DNA of 63,312 bases, from the NCBI GenBank assembly GCA_947175295.1, contig CAMWMK010000007.1, positions 1 through 63,312 on the forward strand, written 5' to 3'. A model generated the notes under the pieces. That model saw only the letters and a list, made by a program, of their open reading frames with translations. It was not told the DNA's origin and made no database searches. This document shows positions 26,669 to 35,678 of the stretch, in pieces. The position numbers and the translations under genes were made by a program. Origin of the DNA: an uncultured Porphyromonadaceae bacterium (GTDB lineage Bacteria; Bacteroidota; Bacteroidia; Bacteroidales; Muribaculaceae). How positions within the stretch are numbered: the stretch's first letter is position 1; each line of letters begins with the position of its first letter.

Positions 26669-27020
26669 TGCTTTTAAGTTTAGGGATCGTTCTCGATAAG
26701 TTGTTATAGTGTATTTCCTTAATAACAACATTATGCGTTGATTCAGATATGGGAAATCGGGATTTTTTCATATTGCTGTCGTGATGGCTGACGATGCGCA
26801 GCAGATGTCTCCTATTGGCGATTAATGGCTAAAAGTGGTGTTTTTACCCCACTTTTAGCCATTAATCGACTTATGTATTTGATTTGGTGTGGTTTAGGGT
26901 AAGAATAATTGGTCTCCTACCACTTGCTTTCCTACATTGAGATTTTTTTAGTTTAAAATCAAATAAATACATAATGTTGATGGAATGTAGGATATATGCT
27001 GAGATCTGAACGTAGAAGAA
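26669..27020. other. Intergenic region between two SusCD loci
   Basis: About 350 bases without a gene. It holds the 20-bp-arm palindrome at 26819-26868 and AT-rich DNA upstream of the SusC start. TAATGTTG on the minus strand near 26728-26735 is an imperfect -7 element. I see no other structure. Confidence 0.5.
26819..26868. repeat. Perfect inverted repeat, 20-bp arms
   Basis: CGATTAATGGCTAAAAGTGG (26819-26838) is the exact reverse complement of 26849-26868, with a 10-nt loop. It lies about 150 bases upstream of a SusC start. GGCTAAA in the arm is shared with the palindrome at 1-55. It may be a terminator, a processing site or a small mobile palindrome. Confidence 0.85.
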
Positions 27021-27021
27021 G

Positions 27022-27097
27022 AGGAGCCGACCATCACGGCTGGCTCCCCTCGAAGTGTGTATTATAATGAAATGGATTGCTGTCGGAGTTATTTTGC
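27022..27097 (-). repeat. Left copy of ~75-bp inverted repeat and weak terminator
   Basis: Read on the minus strand, this sequence follows the lipoprotein stop and matches plus-strand 41426-41499. A 32-nt run is identical (27054-27085 versus 41432-41463). After two mismatches a further 21-nt run is identical (GAGGGGAGCCAGCCGTGATG plus one base). It contains a stem GGAGCC/GGCTCC, but the tail is TCTTCTTC instead of a T-run, so termination here may be leaky. Confidence 0.85.
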
Positions 27098-27106
27098 CGC
27101 CAGTCT

Positions 27107-27937
27107 TCAATCGTTGGGCACGAAGAAGCTGTAGTTGTAGCCAAGGTTGCCGGCAGCGACATTCCACTGCAGATAGAAGAAAGCAGAACCATCTTCATAT
27201 AGGCCGCTTTCATATCCGCCACTTGTGACAAACGCCTCATTACCCTGCCAATAGCCTATATCCCTGACTGACACTGTACCGTAATCCCCATAGCTCCAAG
27301 GGGTGGCAGTCTGCTTGACCCTGAAGAAACGGTATTTGCCATCTTCGTCTTCACCATATATGTCAAGCATATCCATTTTTATAGATGTGCCGTTTCCGAA
27401 TACTCCGTTCATACGGTAGAGGTTCGGGTCTGTGGTGCATACTTCAAGCGAAGCCTCGATCGATTCTATGCCGGCAATGGCAGGCACGATATCATTATTG
27501 TAGAAGAACGTACCCTCCTTTACAAGTTCCCAACTGAGTCCGGTGAATGTAACTTTGTTTCCAAGAGAAGATCCATTGGCTACGGCAGCGATCGTATAGT
27601 CGCCATAGATATCGGTGAGAGTGACGTCAGCATAGCTGTTCCCACCAAGATTCTCAACGGTTTTACCCTCGGACTCAACTTTGGAAAGCAACTGGGTGTC
27701 GTTGAGGTCCTTTACGTCGGCGGAAGGTAGTAGAAGGTATTTGACGGAAGATGTTTTATTGTTGGTGACAAAGCGGACAGTCACGTCGTTGTCAGGATTT
27801 CCTTCGGTGGGAGCGTATGTGTATAGAGTCACCGCGGCTTTAGGATCTGTACCCGGATCAGTACCTTCATCCGCGCTGCACGCCCACAGCATGGGGGCGG
27901 CAGCGAGAATCATCATATATTTTTTGAATGCTTTCAT
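27107..27937 (-). CDS. SusCD-linked surface lipoprotein
   Basis: This 276-aa lipoprotein starts MKAFKKYMMILAAAPMLWAC (lipid Cys at 20). The N-terminal third (VTLYTYAPTEGNPDNDVTVR) looks like a beta-sandwich. The C-terminal half (SLEVCTTDPNLYRMNGVFGN to FYLQWNVAAGNLGYNYSFF) may be a ligand-binding module. It is third in a SusC-SusD-lipoprotein operon, the SusE/SusF-like position. The plus-strand lipoprotein at 40559-41428 occupies the mirror position and has only weak sequence similarity. Start at 27937; the longer frame (27970) would overlap the SusD end and lacks a signal. Confidence 0.75.
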   Translation of the reverse strand: MKAFKKYMMILAAAPMLWACSADEGTDPGTDPKAAVTLYTYAPTEGNPDNDVTVRFVTNNKTSSVKYLLLPSADVKDLNDTQLLSKVESEGKTVENLGGNSYADVTLTDIYGDYTIAAVANGSSLGNKVTFTGLSWELVKEGTFFYNNDIVPAIAGIESIEASLEVCTTDPNLYRMNGVFGNGTSIKMDMLDIYGEDEDGKYRFFRVKQTATPWSYGDYGTVSVRDIGYWQGNEAFVTSGGYESGLYEDGSAFFYLQWNVAAGNLGYNYSFFVPND

Positions 27938-27963
27938 TTTCCTTTGTGTTTGAAGAGTCCTAT

Positions 27964-29640
27964 TTACCATGTGTATTCAGGAGAATCTGCCGTGGGGGCT
28001 ACGGGAGCGGGGTTGGTCTCACAGCCCTTATTGTAGTTGCCTTCACTCTGTACGATGCAGAGGTTCATCCAATTAGGCACACCCTGCACGTTCCAGCGGT
28101 AGCCCTCGATATGATTGGTGCCCGGATAGCTGCGGATGATACCTTTCTCCAGACGCTTGATATCGAATGTCGAGAAACCCTCACCCCACAGCTCGATACG
28201 GCGCTGCCACCAGATTTCATTCTGGAATGGAGAAGTCGAGTTATTGTAGTATGCTTCATTGTGCTGCCCATAGACATACTGCGGATCACGTGTCTTAGCG
28301 AATGCCTCCAGAAGAGCCTTGCCCCGGCCTTCATCCTGCATTCCCGCGGCCTCAGCCTCGATAAGTTTCATTTCCTCCACTCGCATCAGCGGAATGTCGA
28401 CACACCAACCTACATACTGAGGATCGCTGTGATTGCCACCTTTTGAGCGGAACTTGAGGGGCAGTCCGCCGAACTGCTGCTGAGCAAGTCCAGTGCCATA
28501 TACATATTCCGGCACGTCGGAATATTCTGATAGCGCGGCGATCACTTCATCCTTTGATTCCATTTCGTCGATTGCGAAATCAAGGAAGCACTTCTTGCGG
28601 CAGTCTGTGGCGGGTACGGTCTCATAAAGATGACGGTCCATGATATTGCTTGCGCCATAAGCGTTGTAGTAGCCCAGACCGGTAGCGTCGGATGGGAACT
28701 CGCAGATCATCCAGGTGCCCCAGCTGTTGTCGCCGTCATTGGTGGTCTGGCAGGGATCGGTAGGTTTCACCTCGATGGCGAACATCCAGGAATTGCCCCA
28801 GTTGGCGTTGTTGAAGCCATTGTTGCGGTCGGTATATTGGTCAGCGGTCAAGACTTCATAGCCCTCGGCAGCGAGTTTCGCATATTTCTCGGCATTCGCC
28901 CAGTCGCACATAACGAGGTAGGCACGGGCCTTCAGTCCATACACTACCGACAGATTGGGGGTATATTTGTTCGGTCGGTTGTAGTCGGCAAGAAGGTTTT
29001 CCGCTTGGTCAAGGTCTGAAAGGATGAACTCATAGATCTTTTCGTTCGTAGCGTTAGGATTGTTCTGAGCCTCCTCTGTAGTGGTCTTATGTGTGATGAT
29101 CGGCACTGTCAGGGCTTCTTTGTCGGCGCGATAGGTCTTAGGAGCGAAAAGCTGAGCGAGGTCGAGATAATACATCGCACGCATAGCGTAGGCGATTCCG
29201 GCTCCGGACTTCTTGCTCTCATCAGGCTCATCGCCGGCCATACCGAGCACAGTATTGCAGGCTCGGATCTGACTGTAGTAGAATGTCCAGGGATACTGAC
29301 AGTTCAGATATGTAGGACCGAGGGAATAGCTTGCCTCATACCAGGTGCTGAACCAGTTGGTGGTACCGCCATAAGTCACCATGTCGTTGCCCATGGCGTC
29401 GCGCTCCAGCATAAATGAGGAATAACCGAAGTCATTTGCGCGGTGATCGGCAGATCCAAAGAAGAAATGACCGTTGTTGTTGTCGATGATGCCCGACACG
29501 AAATTGTCGTATGATCCGGGAGCATTGGCAGCCTGATCGGATGTGATGTAGCCGTTCTGCTGAGCGGAGAACTCCTGAATGCAGGAAGTGGGAACCACCA
29601 TCAGTGCCGCACCGGCGATATATAATGATATTTTATTCAT
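27964..29640 (-). CDS. SusD/RagB-family outer-membrane lipoprotein
   Basis: This 558-aa lipoprotein starts MNKISLYIAGAALMVVPTSC (lipid Cys at 20). SusD landmarks are YAMRAMYYLDLAQLFAPKTY, GLKARAYLVMCDWANAEKYA, LMRVEEMKLIEAEAAGMQDE and WWQRRIELWGEGFSTFDIKR. It lies 20 bases after SusC and 26 before the lipoprotein gene, as one operon. It is the nearest counterpart in this window of the plus-strand SusD at 38935-40536. Confidence 0.9.
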   Translation of the reverse strand: MNKISLYIAGAALMVVPTSCIQEFSAQQNGYITSDQAANAPGSYDNFVSGIIDNNNGHFFFGSADHRANDFGYSSFMLERDAMGNDMVTYGGTTNWFSTWYEASYSLGPTYLNCQYPWTFYYSQIRACNTVLGMAGDEPDESKKSGAGIAYAMRAMYYLDLAQLFAPKTYRADKEALTVPIITHKTTTEEAQNNPNATNEKIYEFILSDLDQAENLLADYNRPNKYTPNLSVVYGLKARAYLVMCDWANAEKYAKLAAEGYEVLTADQYTDRNNGFNNANWGNSWMFAIEVKPTDPCQTTNDGDNSWGTWMICEFPSDATGLGYYNAYGASNIMDRHLYETVPATDCRKKCFLDFAIDEMESKDEVIAALSEYSDVPEYVYGTGLAQQQFGGLPLKFRSKGGNHSDPQYVGWCVDIPLMRVEEMKLIEAEAAGMQDEGRGKALLEAFAKTRDPQYVYGQHNEAYYNNSTSPFQNEIWWQRRIELWGEGFSTFDIKRLEKGIIRSYPGTNHIEGYRWNVQGVPNWMNLCIVQSEGNYNKGCETNPAPVAPTADSPEYTW

Positions 29641-29660
29641 GTCTGTCTTCAATTTAATCA

Positions 29661-32600
29661 TTAGAATGTGATTTCTACGCCGCCCGATATTGTGCGCATC
29701 GGGGAGTAGCCGCCTACGGCCACGTTGCCGTCGTAGGCATTTTCGTCGGTATCTGTGGAGCGGAATCGTGGGTCAAGGCCCTTGCGTGCCGACCAGAAGC
29801 ATAGGTTCTCGCCTGCGCAGTAGAGGCGTAGTTTCTGGATTTCCTTACAGAATTTAGGCACGGTGAAACCTACTACAAATGATGCGAAATTGAGATAGCT
29901 TGCATTGGTCAGGAAGCGGTCTGAGGATACGTAACCCATCTGGTCGCCAATCTGCCATCGGGGAAGATTTGACGATGTATTGTTCGGGCTCCATTCCTTC
30001 ACCCAGTCCTTATGGATTGCGGTGGCTGGCGTAGAGCTCAGGTTCGGATCCGGCTGCATGAGATTCTGATAACGCGCATCGAATACCTTTCCTCCAAGCT
30101 GATAATCGAAGTTGAGGGTCACGTCAAACCATTTAAGGCGTGCCGTGGTGCTGATGCCGCCGAAGGCCTTCGGAAGTATCGAGCCGCAAGTGTAGCGCGA
30201 AGCCTTTGTAGTCTCTGTCGTGACGTAATCCTTTGATTTGAGTTTGGCAGGTTTTTCTGTAATCATCGAACCGTTTTCGTTGATCATGTTCGGATCGTAG
30301 TAGTACAATGCCTGTCCATGCTCGTCCACTCCGGCAAATGCATAGGTCATGTAGTTATAGAGTTCTCCTCCTTCTTCAAACCAATGGTTGTCACCATAGA
30401 AACCACCGTAGTTTTCTATCTTCTGACGGGGCAGTGAGACAATCCTTGTCTTGTTAGTGGAGATATTGGCCGATATGCTCCATTCGAAATCCTTGGTCTG
30501 GATTGGGGTTCCGGTAAGTGCGATTTCCACACCGGTGTTGCGGATAGTGCCCATATTGCCGTAATAGCCGCGTGTACCCATCGACTCGGGAATCGAGAGC
30601 CAGAAAAGAAGGTTGCTTGTATTCTTGTTATAGACATCGATATTACCGAAAAGACGGTTCTTAAAGAATCCGAACTCGATGCCCGCGTTGAGGTTGGTCG
30701 TCGTCTCCCATGTGATGTTGGGATTGCCGAGCGCGCGGAATGTCGGAGACACCGTGGTCGATGTGCTCGGCACAAGGTTGTAGTTGTCGATCCAGTAATA
30801 GTTGCCGCCAAGGTTATCGTTACCCTGCTGGCCTATGCTGAACTTGATTTTTAGATAGTCGAGCCAGTTCTTAGATGCTTCCATGAAGTTTTCCTTCGAC
30901 ATCATCCATGCTGCGCCGACACTCCAGAAGTCGCCCCAACGATGTTCTTTTGCAAATCGGGAAGATGCATCGCGGCGGTAGGAAGCCGAGGCATAGTATT
31001 TTTCAAGGAAATTATACTGCACGCTTCCAAACCATCCCTCCACATTGTAGCGTGTCTTGTAGGAAGTGTTGCTGGTGAAATTGTGGTTGGCAAAGGCGAA
31101 GAGTTCCAATATGTCTTCCGAGAATCCGCCTTCCGCATAACCCTGAAGGAAGTCGCTGTCAAGGCGGTAATATTCATGACCGGCAAGTACATTGAGGTAA
31201 TGGTCGCCGAAATACTTGTAGAATGTCAGTGTCTGGGAATTGTTGGTGCGCACGCTGTTGGTATTGTTCTTGGCGAGCTTACCGTTGACGCTTGTGTTGA
31301 GTGTGTTGTAGACACTGCCGTAATATGTGTACTGGTTCAGTCCCCAGTTTACGTTACTGAGGATGTCGAGTTTCAGATAGTCTGTGAAATCGAATGTGGC
31401 GTTAAGGGTAGCGTTAAGCGCGTTGCGTGTGGTCTGAGCAAGGTCGAGGGCCTGCGCGCCTACAGCGTTGCCCGGTGCAGAGAACGGACGGGATCCGTTG
31501 ACGTATGTGCCTACGCCAAAATCATACTGCGGGTTACCGTTGGCATCTTTTACGATATAGGGTGTGCCGTTCTTGCCGTCCACTACGTCGTAGGTGCGGA
31601 CATACATCGGGAATATGGGGGCTGCCATAGCTGTCCAGTAAAGGATATTGCCTGCGCCGAAAGCCTCACTTATATCGGAGTTACCCTTTGTGGAAGAATG
31701 CGTATACTGCACTCGCGCACCGAGTTTCATCCATTTCTTCACCTGGTATTCCGTACGCACCTGGGCTGTCACTCGATCATAATTGGATGGCTTCAGGATA
31801 CCTTCTTCTCCGAGATATGACAGACTGGCATAAAAGTTTGACTTTTCATTGCCTCCGTTGACACTGAAGTTGTATTCCTGACGGAAACCTGTCTGATATG
31901 CTATGTCGTTGAAGTTGTCGGGGATAAGATAGCGGTTCACTCCGTTAAGCTGATAATAGCGTCCGAGGGTGGCGTTAGGATTGAGCTTACCGTCGAGTCC
32001 TATGAGATTTTCTCCTTCAGGCACAGTAAATGCATTGTATTTCAGCAGGTCGAGCATCATCTGGTTTGATTTTACATTTGCCGCCTGCGGAGTCATACCC
32101 TGCTGAAGGAAGTTGTAATTGTAGATCTGAGCGTAGAATGCTTCGTAGTATTCACCGGGATCGGTGATGACATCGTATTCCTGCACGGCGCGGGTATTTG
32201 CGCCCCACTTTGCATTGACCTTGATCTCTGCCTCTTTGTTGGAGCCCTTTTTGGTTGTGATGATCACGACGCCGGATGCTCCGCGCGCACCATAGAGCGC
32301 AGCCGAAGCCGCATCCTTAAGCACTGATATCGAGGCGATGTCATCCTGAGATATATTGCTGAGGCTTTCAGGATAGGGTGCGCCGTCTACGATAATCAGC
32401 GGCTGGGTACTGGAATAGAGGGAAGAGATGCCTCGAATGGAGATCTCACCGTTGTCTGACCCTGGTGCTCCTGAACTGCTGCGCAGCTGAAGGCCGGGGA
32501 CACTTCCGACAAGAGCGTCGGTGACGTTGGCGGTAGTCCTGCTCCTAAGGTCGTCAGCATTAACTACAGAAGCGGAGCCGGTGAATGCTTCTTTTGTAGT

Positions 32601-32930
32601 GGTGCCGAATGCCACCACCATCACATCTTCGAGCGTAGTGGAGGTAGTGGTGAGTCTGACCGTCATATTGTCGGAGAGTATTGCCGTGGCAGGTGTATAT
32701 CCTACATACGAAAATTCCGCTTGAGTGACATACTGCGGAACAGAAAGCGTGAAATTGCCGTCGAGATCGGTGGCTACGCCTTGTCCTCCTCCGATTGGCC
32801 TTACTGTTGCTCCGATAAGCGGTTCGTTAGTTTCCGCATCCACAACGGTGCCGTGATATGTGGAGTTCTGGGCCATAGCGGTCCAGCTGCACATCATCAG
32901 CGTCACCAAAATTAGAAACAATTTTCTCAT
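29661..32930 (-). CDS. SusC/RagA-family TonB-dependent transporter
   Basis: This 1089-aa transporter has a signal peptide MRKLFLILVTLMMCSWTAMA. The CarboxypepD_reg domain reads YHGTVVDAETNEPLIGATVR. DVMVVAFGTTTKEAFTGSAS and the plug motif SVLKDAASAALYGARGASGV follow, with YYASASYRRDASSRFAKEHR in the barrel and a terminal ISGGVEITF. It heads a SusC-SusD-lipoprotein operon transcribed away from the recombinase. The barrel text is clearly similar to the plus-strand SusC at 35732-38917, so the two loci are paralogous. Confidence 0.92.
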   Translation of the reverse strand: MRKLFLILVTLMMCSWTAMAQNSTYHGTVVDAETNEPLIGATVRPIGGGQGVATDLDGNFTLSVPQYVTQAEFSYVGYTPATAILSDNMTVRLTTTSTTLEDVMVVAFGTTTKEAFTGSASVVNADDLRSRTTANVTDALVGSVPGLQLRSSSGAPGSDNGEISIRGISSLYSSTQPLIIVDGAPYPESLSNISQDDIASISVLKDAASAALYGARGASGVVIITTKKGSNKEAEIKVNAKWGANTRAVQEYDVITDPGEYYEAFYAQIYNYNFLQQGMTPQAANVKSNQMMLDLLKYNAFTVPEGENLIGLDGKLNPNATLGRYYQLNGVNRYLIPDNFNDIAYQTGFRQEYNFSVNGGNEKSNFYASLSYLGEEGILKPSNYDRVTAQVRTEYQVKKWMKLGARVQYTHSSTKGNSDISEAFGAGNILYWTAMAAPIFPMYVRTYDVVDGKNGTPYIVKDANGNPQYDFGVGTYVNGSRPFSAPGNAVGAQALDLAQTTRNALNATLNATFDFTDYLKLDILSNVNWGLNQYTYYGSVYNTLNTSVNGKLAKNNTNSVRTNNSQTLTFYKYFGDHYLNVLAGHEYYRLDSDFLQGYAEGGFSEDILELFAFANHNFTSNTSYKTRYNVEGWFGSVQYNFLEKYYASASYRRDASSRFAKEHRWGDFWSVGAAWMMSKENFMEASKNWLDYLKIKFSIGQQGNDNLGGNYYWIDNYNLVPSTSTTVSPTFRALGNPNITWETTTNLNAGIEFGFFKNRLFGNIDVYNKNTSNLLFWLSIPESMGTRGYYGNMGTIRNTGVEIALTGTPIQTKDFEWSISANISTNKTRIVSLPRQKIENYGGFYGDNHWFEEGGELYNYMTYAFAGVDEHGQALYYYDPNMINENGSMITEKPAKLKSKDYVTTETTKASRYTCGSILPKAFGGISTTARLKWFDVTLNFDYQLGGKVFDARYQNLMQPDPNLSSTPATAIHKDWVKEWSPNNTSSNLPRWQIGDQMGYVSSDRFLTNASYLNFASFVVGFTVPKFCKEIQKLRLYCAGENLCFWSARKGLDPRFRSTDTDENAYDGNVAVGGYSPMRTISGGVEITF

Positions 32931-33246
32931 ACTGTATTATTTTGGTTGTTTGATTGATTTTCTCAAAAACAATATGGTTAATTTTTTTATGTTTTTTACC
33001 TGTTGATTCTCTCTACACACATAAGAATGGCACGGTTTCCACCGCACATCCTTTAACATAAAAACACATTTTAGTTAAAAAGGTTTTAAGTTTAGAAACT
33101 TTTTTCAATTTTTCCTTTAAAAATCTTAAATTATTTCTTAATAAATTTCAGGATTTGATAAAAATGTTGCCATTTTGTTACTCGGCCGACCATCAGTAAA
33201 GAGTATGACGTGAATTTATCTGACTATTGGAAATAAATCTGATGTT
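32931..33246. other. Divergent control region between SusC and recombinase
   Basis: About 315 very AT-rich bases separate the minus-strand SusC from the plus-strand recombinase. It must hold both promoters, but I see no perfect TAnnTTTG element. TAAGTTTA near 33090 is an imperfect one. The A/T runs suggest curved DNA. An attachment or crossover site here is possible but not identifiable. Confidence 0.4.
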
Positions 33247-34386
33247 ATGGAAAAAACTAAAAAAAAGTCAAAACTGAAGGAACCTGTAAGGCTCCGTACG
33301 AAAAATCTCGCCAACGGCAACCGGTCACTGTATCTGGATACCTACCATGAAGGGAAGAGAAGCTATGAGTTTCTTCGGCTTTACCTGATTCCGGAGAAAA
33401 ACACTGCCGACAGAGAGGTGAACGCTGCCGCTTTACGGGCCGCCAATGCCATAAAGGCTTCCAGGACAATTGCCCTGATCAACGGAAAGGCCGACATCAA
33501 GACACCCCGCAGACCGCTACTGATGACAGAATGGATAAAGCGTATAATCGATATGAAGACAGGAATACGCTCGAAATCGAGCATACAGTTGATGAGACGC
33601 CTGATGAAGCATCTGGAGATATACCGTCCGGGTGCGATGCTCCAAGAGACCGACCGATCTTTCTGTGCCGGGTTTGCCGATTACCTGCGCTCCGCCAAGG
33701 CACTGAATTCAAAAAAACATATCGGAGAGCCTACACAATATGAACTGCTGAATGCCCTTTCAATAGTATTGAACGAAGCCGTCAGGGCTGAACTGATCGC
33801 AAGCAATCCTTCACGCATGCTCTCCGCCTCGGAACGCATAAGGAAACCGGAAAGCACACGTGAATACCTTGCTCCGGAGGAGGTAAGAAGCATGATAGAT
33901 GTCTCGGCCGACCACATAGCCGCAGCCGATGATGTGGCGGCTTTCCTTTTCTGCTGCTTTTGCGGGTTGAGATATTCAGATGTCGTAGCGCTTAAATGGG
34001 AAAACATCATCGCTACTGCCGGAGGCAAAGAGATAGTGATATTCATGAGGAAGACACGCCGCCGGGTGACAGTACCGCTATCGGAACAGGCATGTTCGCT
34101 ATTGCCACGAGAGGGGGCACCGGATATGAACGTATTCACATTTCCTTCTTACGGAGTCACACTTCGGAGGCTTGAAAAGACGGCAAAAGCCGCAGGCGTA
34201 ACCAAGAAAGTCACATTCCACGTCTCGCGGCACACATTCGCCACAATGATGCTGACAGCCGGAGCCGACCTCTACACCATCAGTAAGCTCGTGGGGCATA
34301 CGGATATCAGGACCACTCAGATCTACAGCAAGGTAGTAGACCGAAAAAAGCGCGAGGCCGTCGCCCTCCTCGACAGGCTATTCTGA
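33247..34386 (+). CDS. Tyrosine recombinase/integrase
   Basis: This 379-aa site-specific recombinase has a basic N-terminal arm-binding part (residues 1-90), a SAM-like core-binding domain (about 95-195) and a catalytic domain. Catalytic residues are visible: R242 in CGLRYSD, a lysine in FMRKTRRR (about 269), H325-x-x-R328 in FHVSRHTF, H351 in LVGHTD and the nucleophile Y360 in TQIYSKV. All are intact. Such enzymes integrate mobile elements or invert DNA, and some Bacteroides members switch SusC/SusD surface loci. It lies between two divergent, paralogous SusCD loci with no conjugation or phage genes nearby, which favours a local rearrangement role (inference). Confidence 0.9.
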   Translation: MEKTKKKSKLKEPVRLRTKNLANGNRSLYLDTYHEGKRSYEFLRLYLIPEKNTADREVNAAALRAANAIKASRTIALINGKADIKTPRRPLLMTEWIKRIIDMKTGIRSKSSIQLMRRLMKHLEIYRPGAMLQETDRSFCAGFADYLRSAKALNSKKHIGEPTQYELLNALSIVLNEAVRAELIASNPSRMLSASERIRKPESTREYLAPEEVRSMIDVSADHIAAADDVAAFLFCCFCGLRYSDVVALKWENIIATAGGKEIVIFMRKTRRRVTVPLSEQACSLLPREGAPDMNVFTFPSYGVTLRRLEKTAKAAGVTKKVTFHVSRHTFATMMLTAGADLYTISKLVGHTDIRTTQIYSKVVDRKKREAVALLDRLF

Positions 34387-34414
34387 AATACGCCGGAAAA
34401 ATTCGAATCAATCT

Positions 34415-34445
34415 TTTGCCGCCATCAAAAGTTTTCTTAATTTTG
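34415..34445 (+). promoter_or_regulatory. Promoter of the HUH transposase gene
   Basis: TTTG (34415-34418) and TAATTTTG (34438-34445) are 19 nt apart. The ATG at 34453 lies only 8 bases past the -7 element, so the mRNA would be almost leaderless. Confidence 0.65.
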
Positions 34446-34452
34446 CATTATC

Positions 34453-35418
34453 ATGAATAACTCCGACAGATACCTTCAAAGAGCCACCTGGCATGATTAC
34501 ACATCCCGAAGCTCCTATCTCGTGACTTTACGTTCCAATTCTCAGATAGGGCCGTTATCGGATGTCATAGCTAAGAAAACAAGCATAGATTATAAAGCCA
34601 GATATAGGCCTACAAAAGCCGGCCTACAGGCTATGACAGCTGTAAGAAACATCAATGTCAATTTCTCATGGGTAGATGTCATGAGGTATTGCATCATGCC
34701 CGACCACGTCCATCTTCTGCTTTATGTCAAGGAAAAAACGGATGTTCACCTTGGAAAAATCATAAACAAGTTCGAGATAGAGTGCACTCAGAATCTAAAG
34801 GCCGTATTTCCGGAGTATGGAGACATATCCTATTTTCTGCCTGGCTATAATGACAAAATAGTCTATAAAGCCGGAACACTGCAAAGATTCAAGCGATATG
34901 TGGAGGATAATCCTCTGAGGTATGCTTTGCGCCGTGAACATCCGGAATTTTTCAACCGTCTGCAGAATGTTTGCATAGACGGAGACTATTTTACGGTATA
35001 TGGCAATTTCTTTCTTTTGCGTCATCCTATGATAAGCAATGTAAGGGTAAGCAGAAGTTTTTCGGAGGCTGAGATAAGCGATATGCGTAAGGAATGGGAA
35101 GAGACGATACGGGCACAAGGAGTGCTGGTGTCGCCGTTCTATAATCCGAAAGAGAAGGAAATCAGAGATATGGGTATTGAATCCGGTGCCAGGATCATCA
35201 AGGTAGTGGAAAATGGCCTTCCGGAAAGATTCAAGCCATCCGGTAGGGATTTTGACTTATGTTGCGAAGGACGACTGCTCATTATCGCGCCCGCAGTGCA
35301 TCAGACCCGAAAAGTAGTCCTTTCCAGAGATATGTGCCAATATGGGAATAAGATTGCAAAAAAAATCGCTGACGGGGCCCTCAGCATGAATCTAATCGGA
35401 GGAAGAAAGAAGCTTTAA
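34453..35418 (+). CDS. REP-associated-type Y1/HUH transposase with extra C-terminal domain
   Basis: This 321-aa protein has two parts. Residues 1-190 form a Y1 transposase domain (IS200/RAYT type): HUH motif in IMPDHVHLLL (H85, H87) and a candidate nucleophile Y149 in FKRYVEDNP. It would nick and join single-stranded DNA at hairpin sites. Residues 195-321 (SPFYNPKEKEIRDMGIESGA, ERFKPSGRDFDLCCEGRLL) form an additional domain that resembles the Rossmann/SLOG fold of DprA-like proteins; this is pattern recognition and unverified. It follows the recombinase by 66 bases with its own promoter. A structured 120-nt element lies directly downstream, a likely substrate. Confidence 0.8.
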   Translation: MNNSDRYLQRATWHDYTSRSSYLVTLRSNSQIGPLSDVIAKKTSIDYKARYRPTKAGLQAMTAVRNINVNFSWVDVMRYCIMPDHVHLLLYVKEKTDVHLGKIINKFEIECTQNLKAVFPEYGDISYFLPGYNDKIVYKAGTLQRFKRYVEDNPLRYALRREHPEFFNRLQNVCIDGDYFTVYGNFFLLRHPMISNVRVSRSFSEAEISDMRKEWEETIRAQGVLVSPFYNPKEKEIRDMGIESGARIIKVVENGLPERFKPSGRDFDLCCEGRLLIIAPAVHQTRKVVLSRDMCQYGNKIAKKIADGALSMNLIGGRKKL

Positions 35419-35426
35419 GCGCTCTT

Positions 35427-35546
35427 CTGCTCCCCGTGGGAGCAGCACTCAACCGAAAACACTGCCTGCGCAGGCTTTCCCAGATTCTATATTGGGGCAG
35501 GCTCGTGTTTTCGGTCGGGTGCGGTGCCCAGGGGGCACCGGAGCAG
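35427..35546 (+). repeat. 120-nt multi-hairpin element next to transposase
   Basis: Nested perfect stems are visible. CTGCTCCC/GGGAGCAG (35427-35434, 35438-35445) form one. GCACTC-x-ACCGAAAACAC (35445-35462) pairs with GTGTTTTCGGT-x-GGGTGC (35505-35522). GCCTGCGCAGGC (35464-35475) lies inside that arm, and GGTGCCC/GGGCACC spans 35523-35539. A closing CTGCTCC/GGAGCAG pair (35427-35433 with 35540-35546) competes with the first hairpin. It has no coding capacity. It is probably the DNA substrate of the HUH transposase or a structured RNA. Confidence 0.75.
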
Positions 35547-35571
35547 TAAAAAATAAGGGAAAGTCGGCAAA

Positions 35572-35609
35572 AAGGGCTGAAGCGAGGCAATCACTTCAGC
35601 TCTTTTTTA
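35572..35609. terminator. Bidirectional terminator
   Basis: GGGCTGAAG (35574-35582) pairs with CTTCAGCTC with one mismatch. A-runs precede and T-runs follow, so it could stop transcription in both directions. It separates the transposase unit from the SusC locus. Confidence 0.65.
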
Positions 35610-35678
35610 TTGCGCCGTTGTTACTTGCGGCTTAGACTCATATTTCTATATGGCTGATTGTCAGATGATATCCTGATC

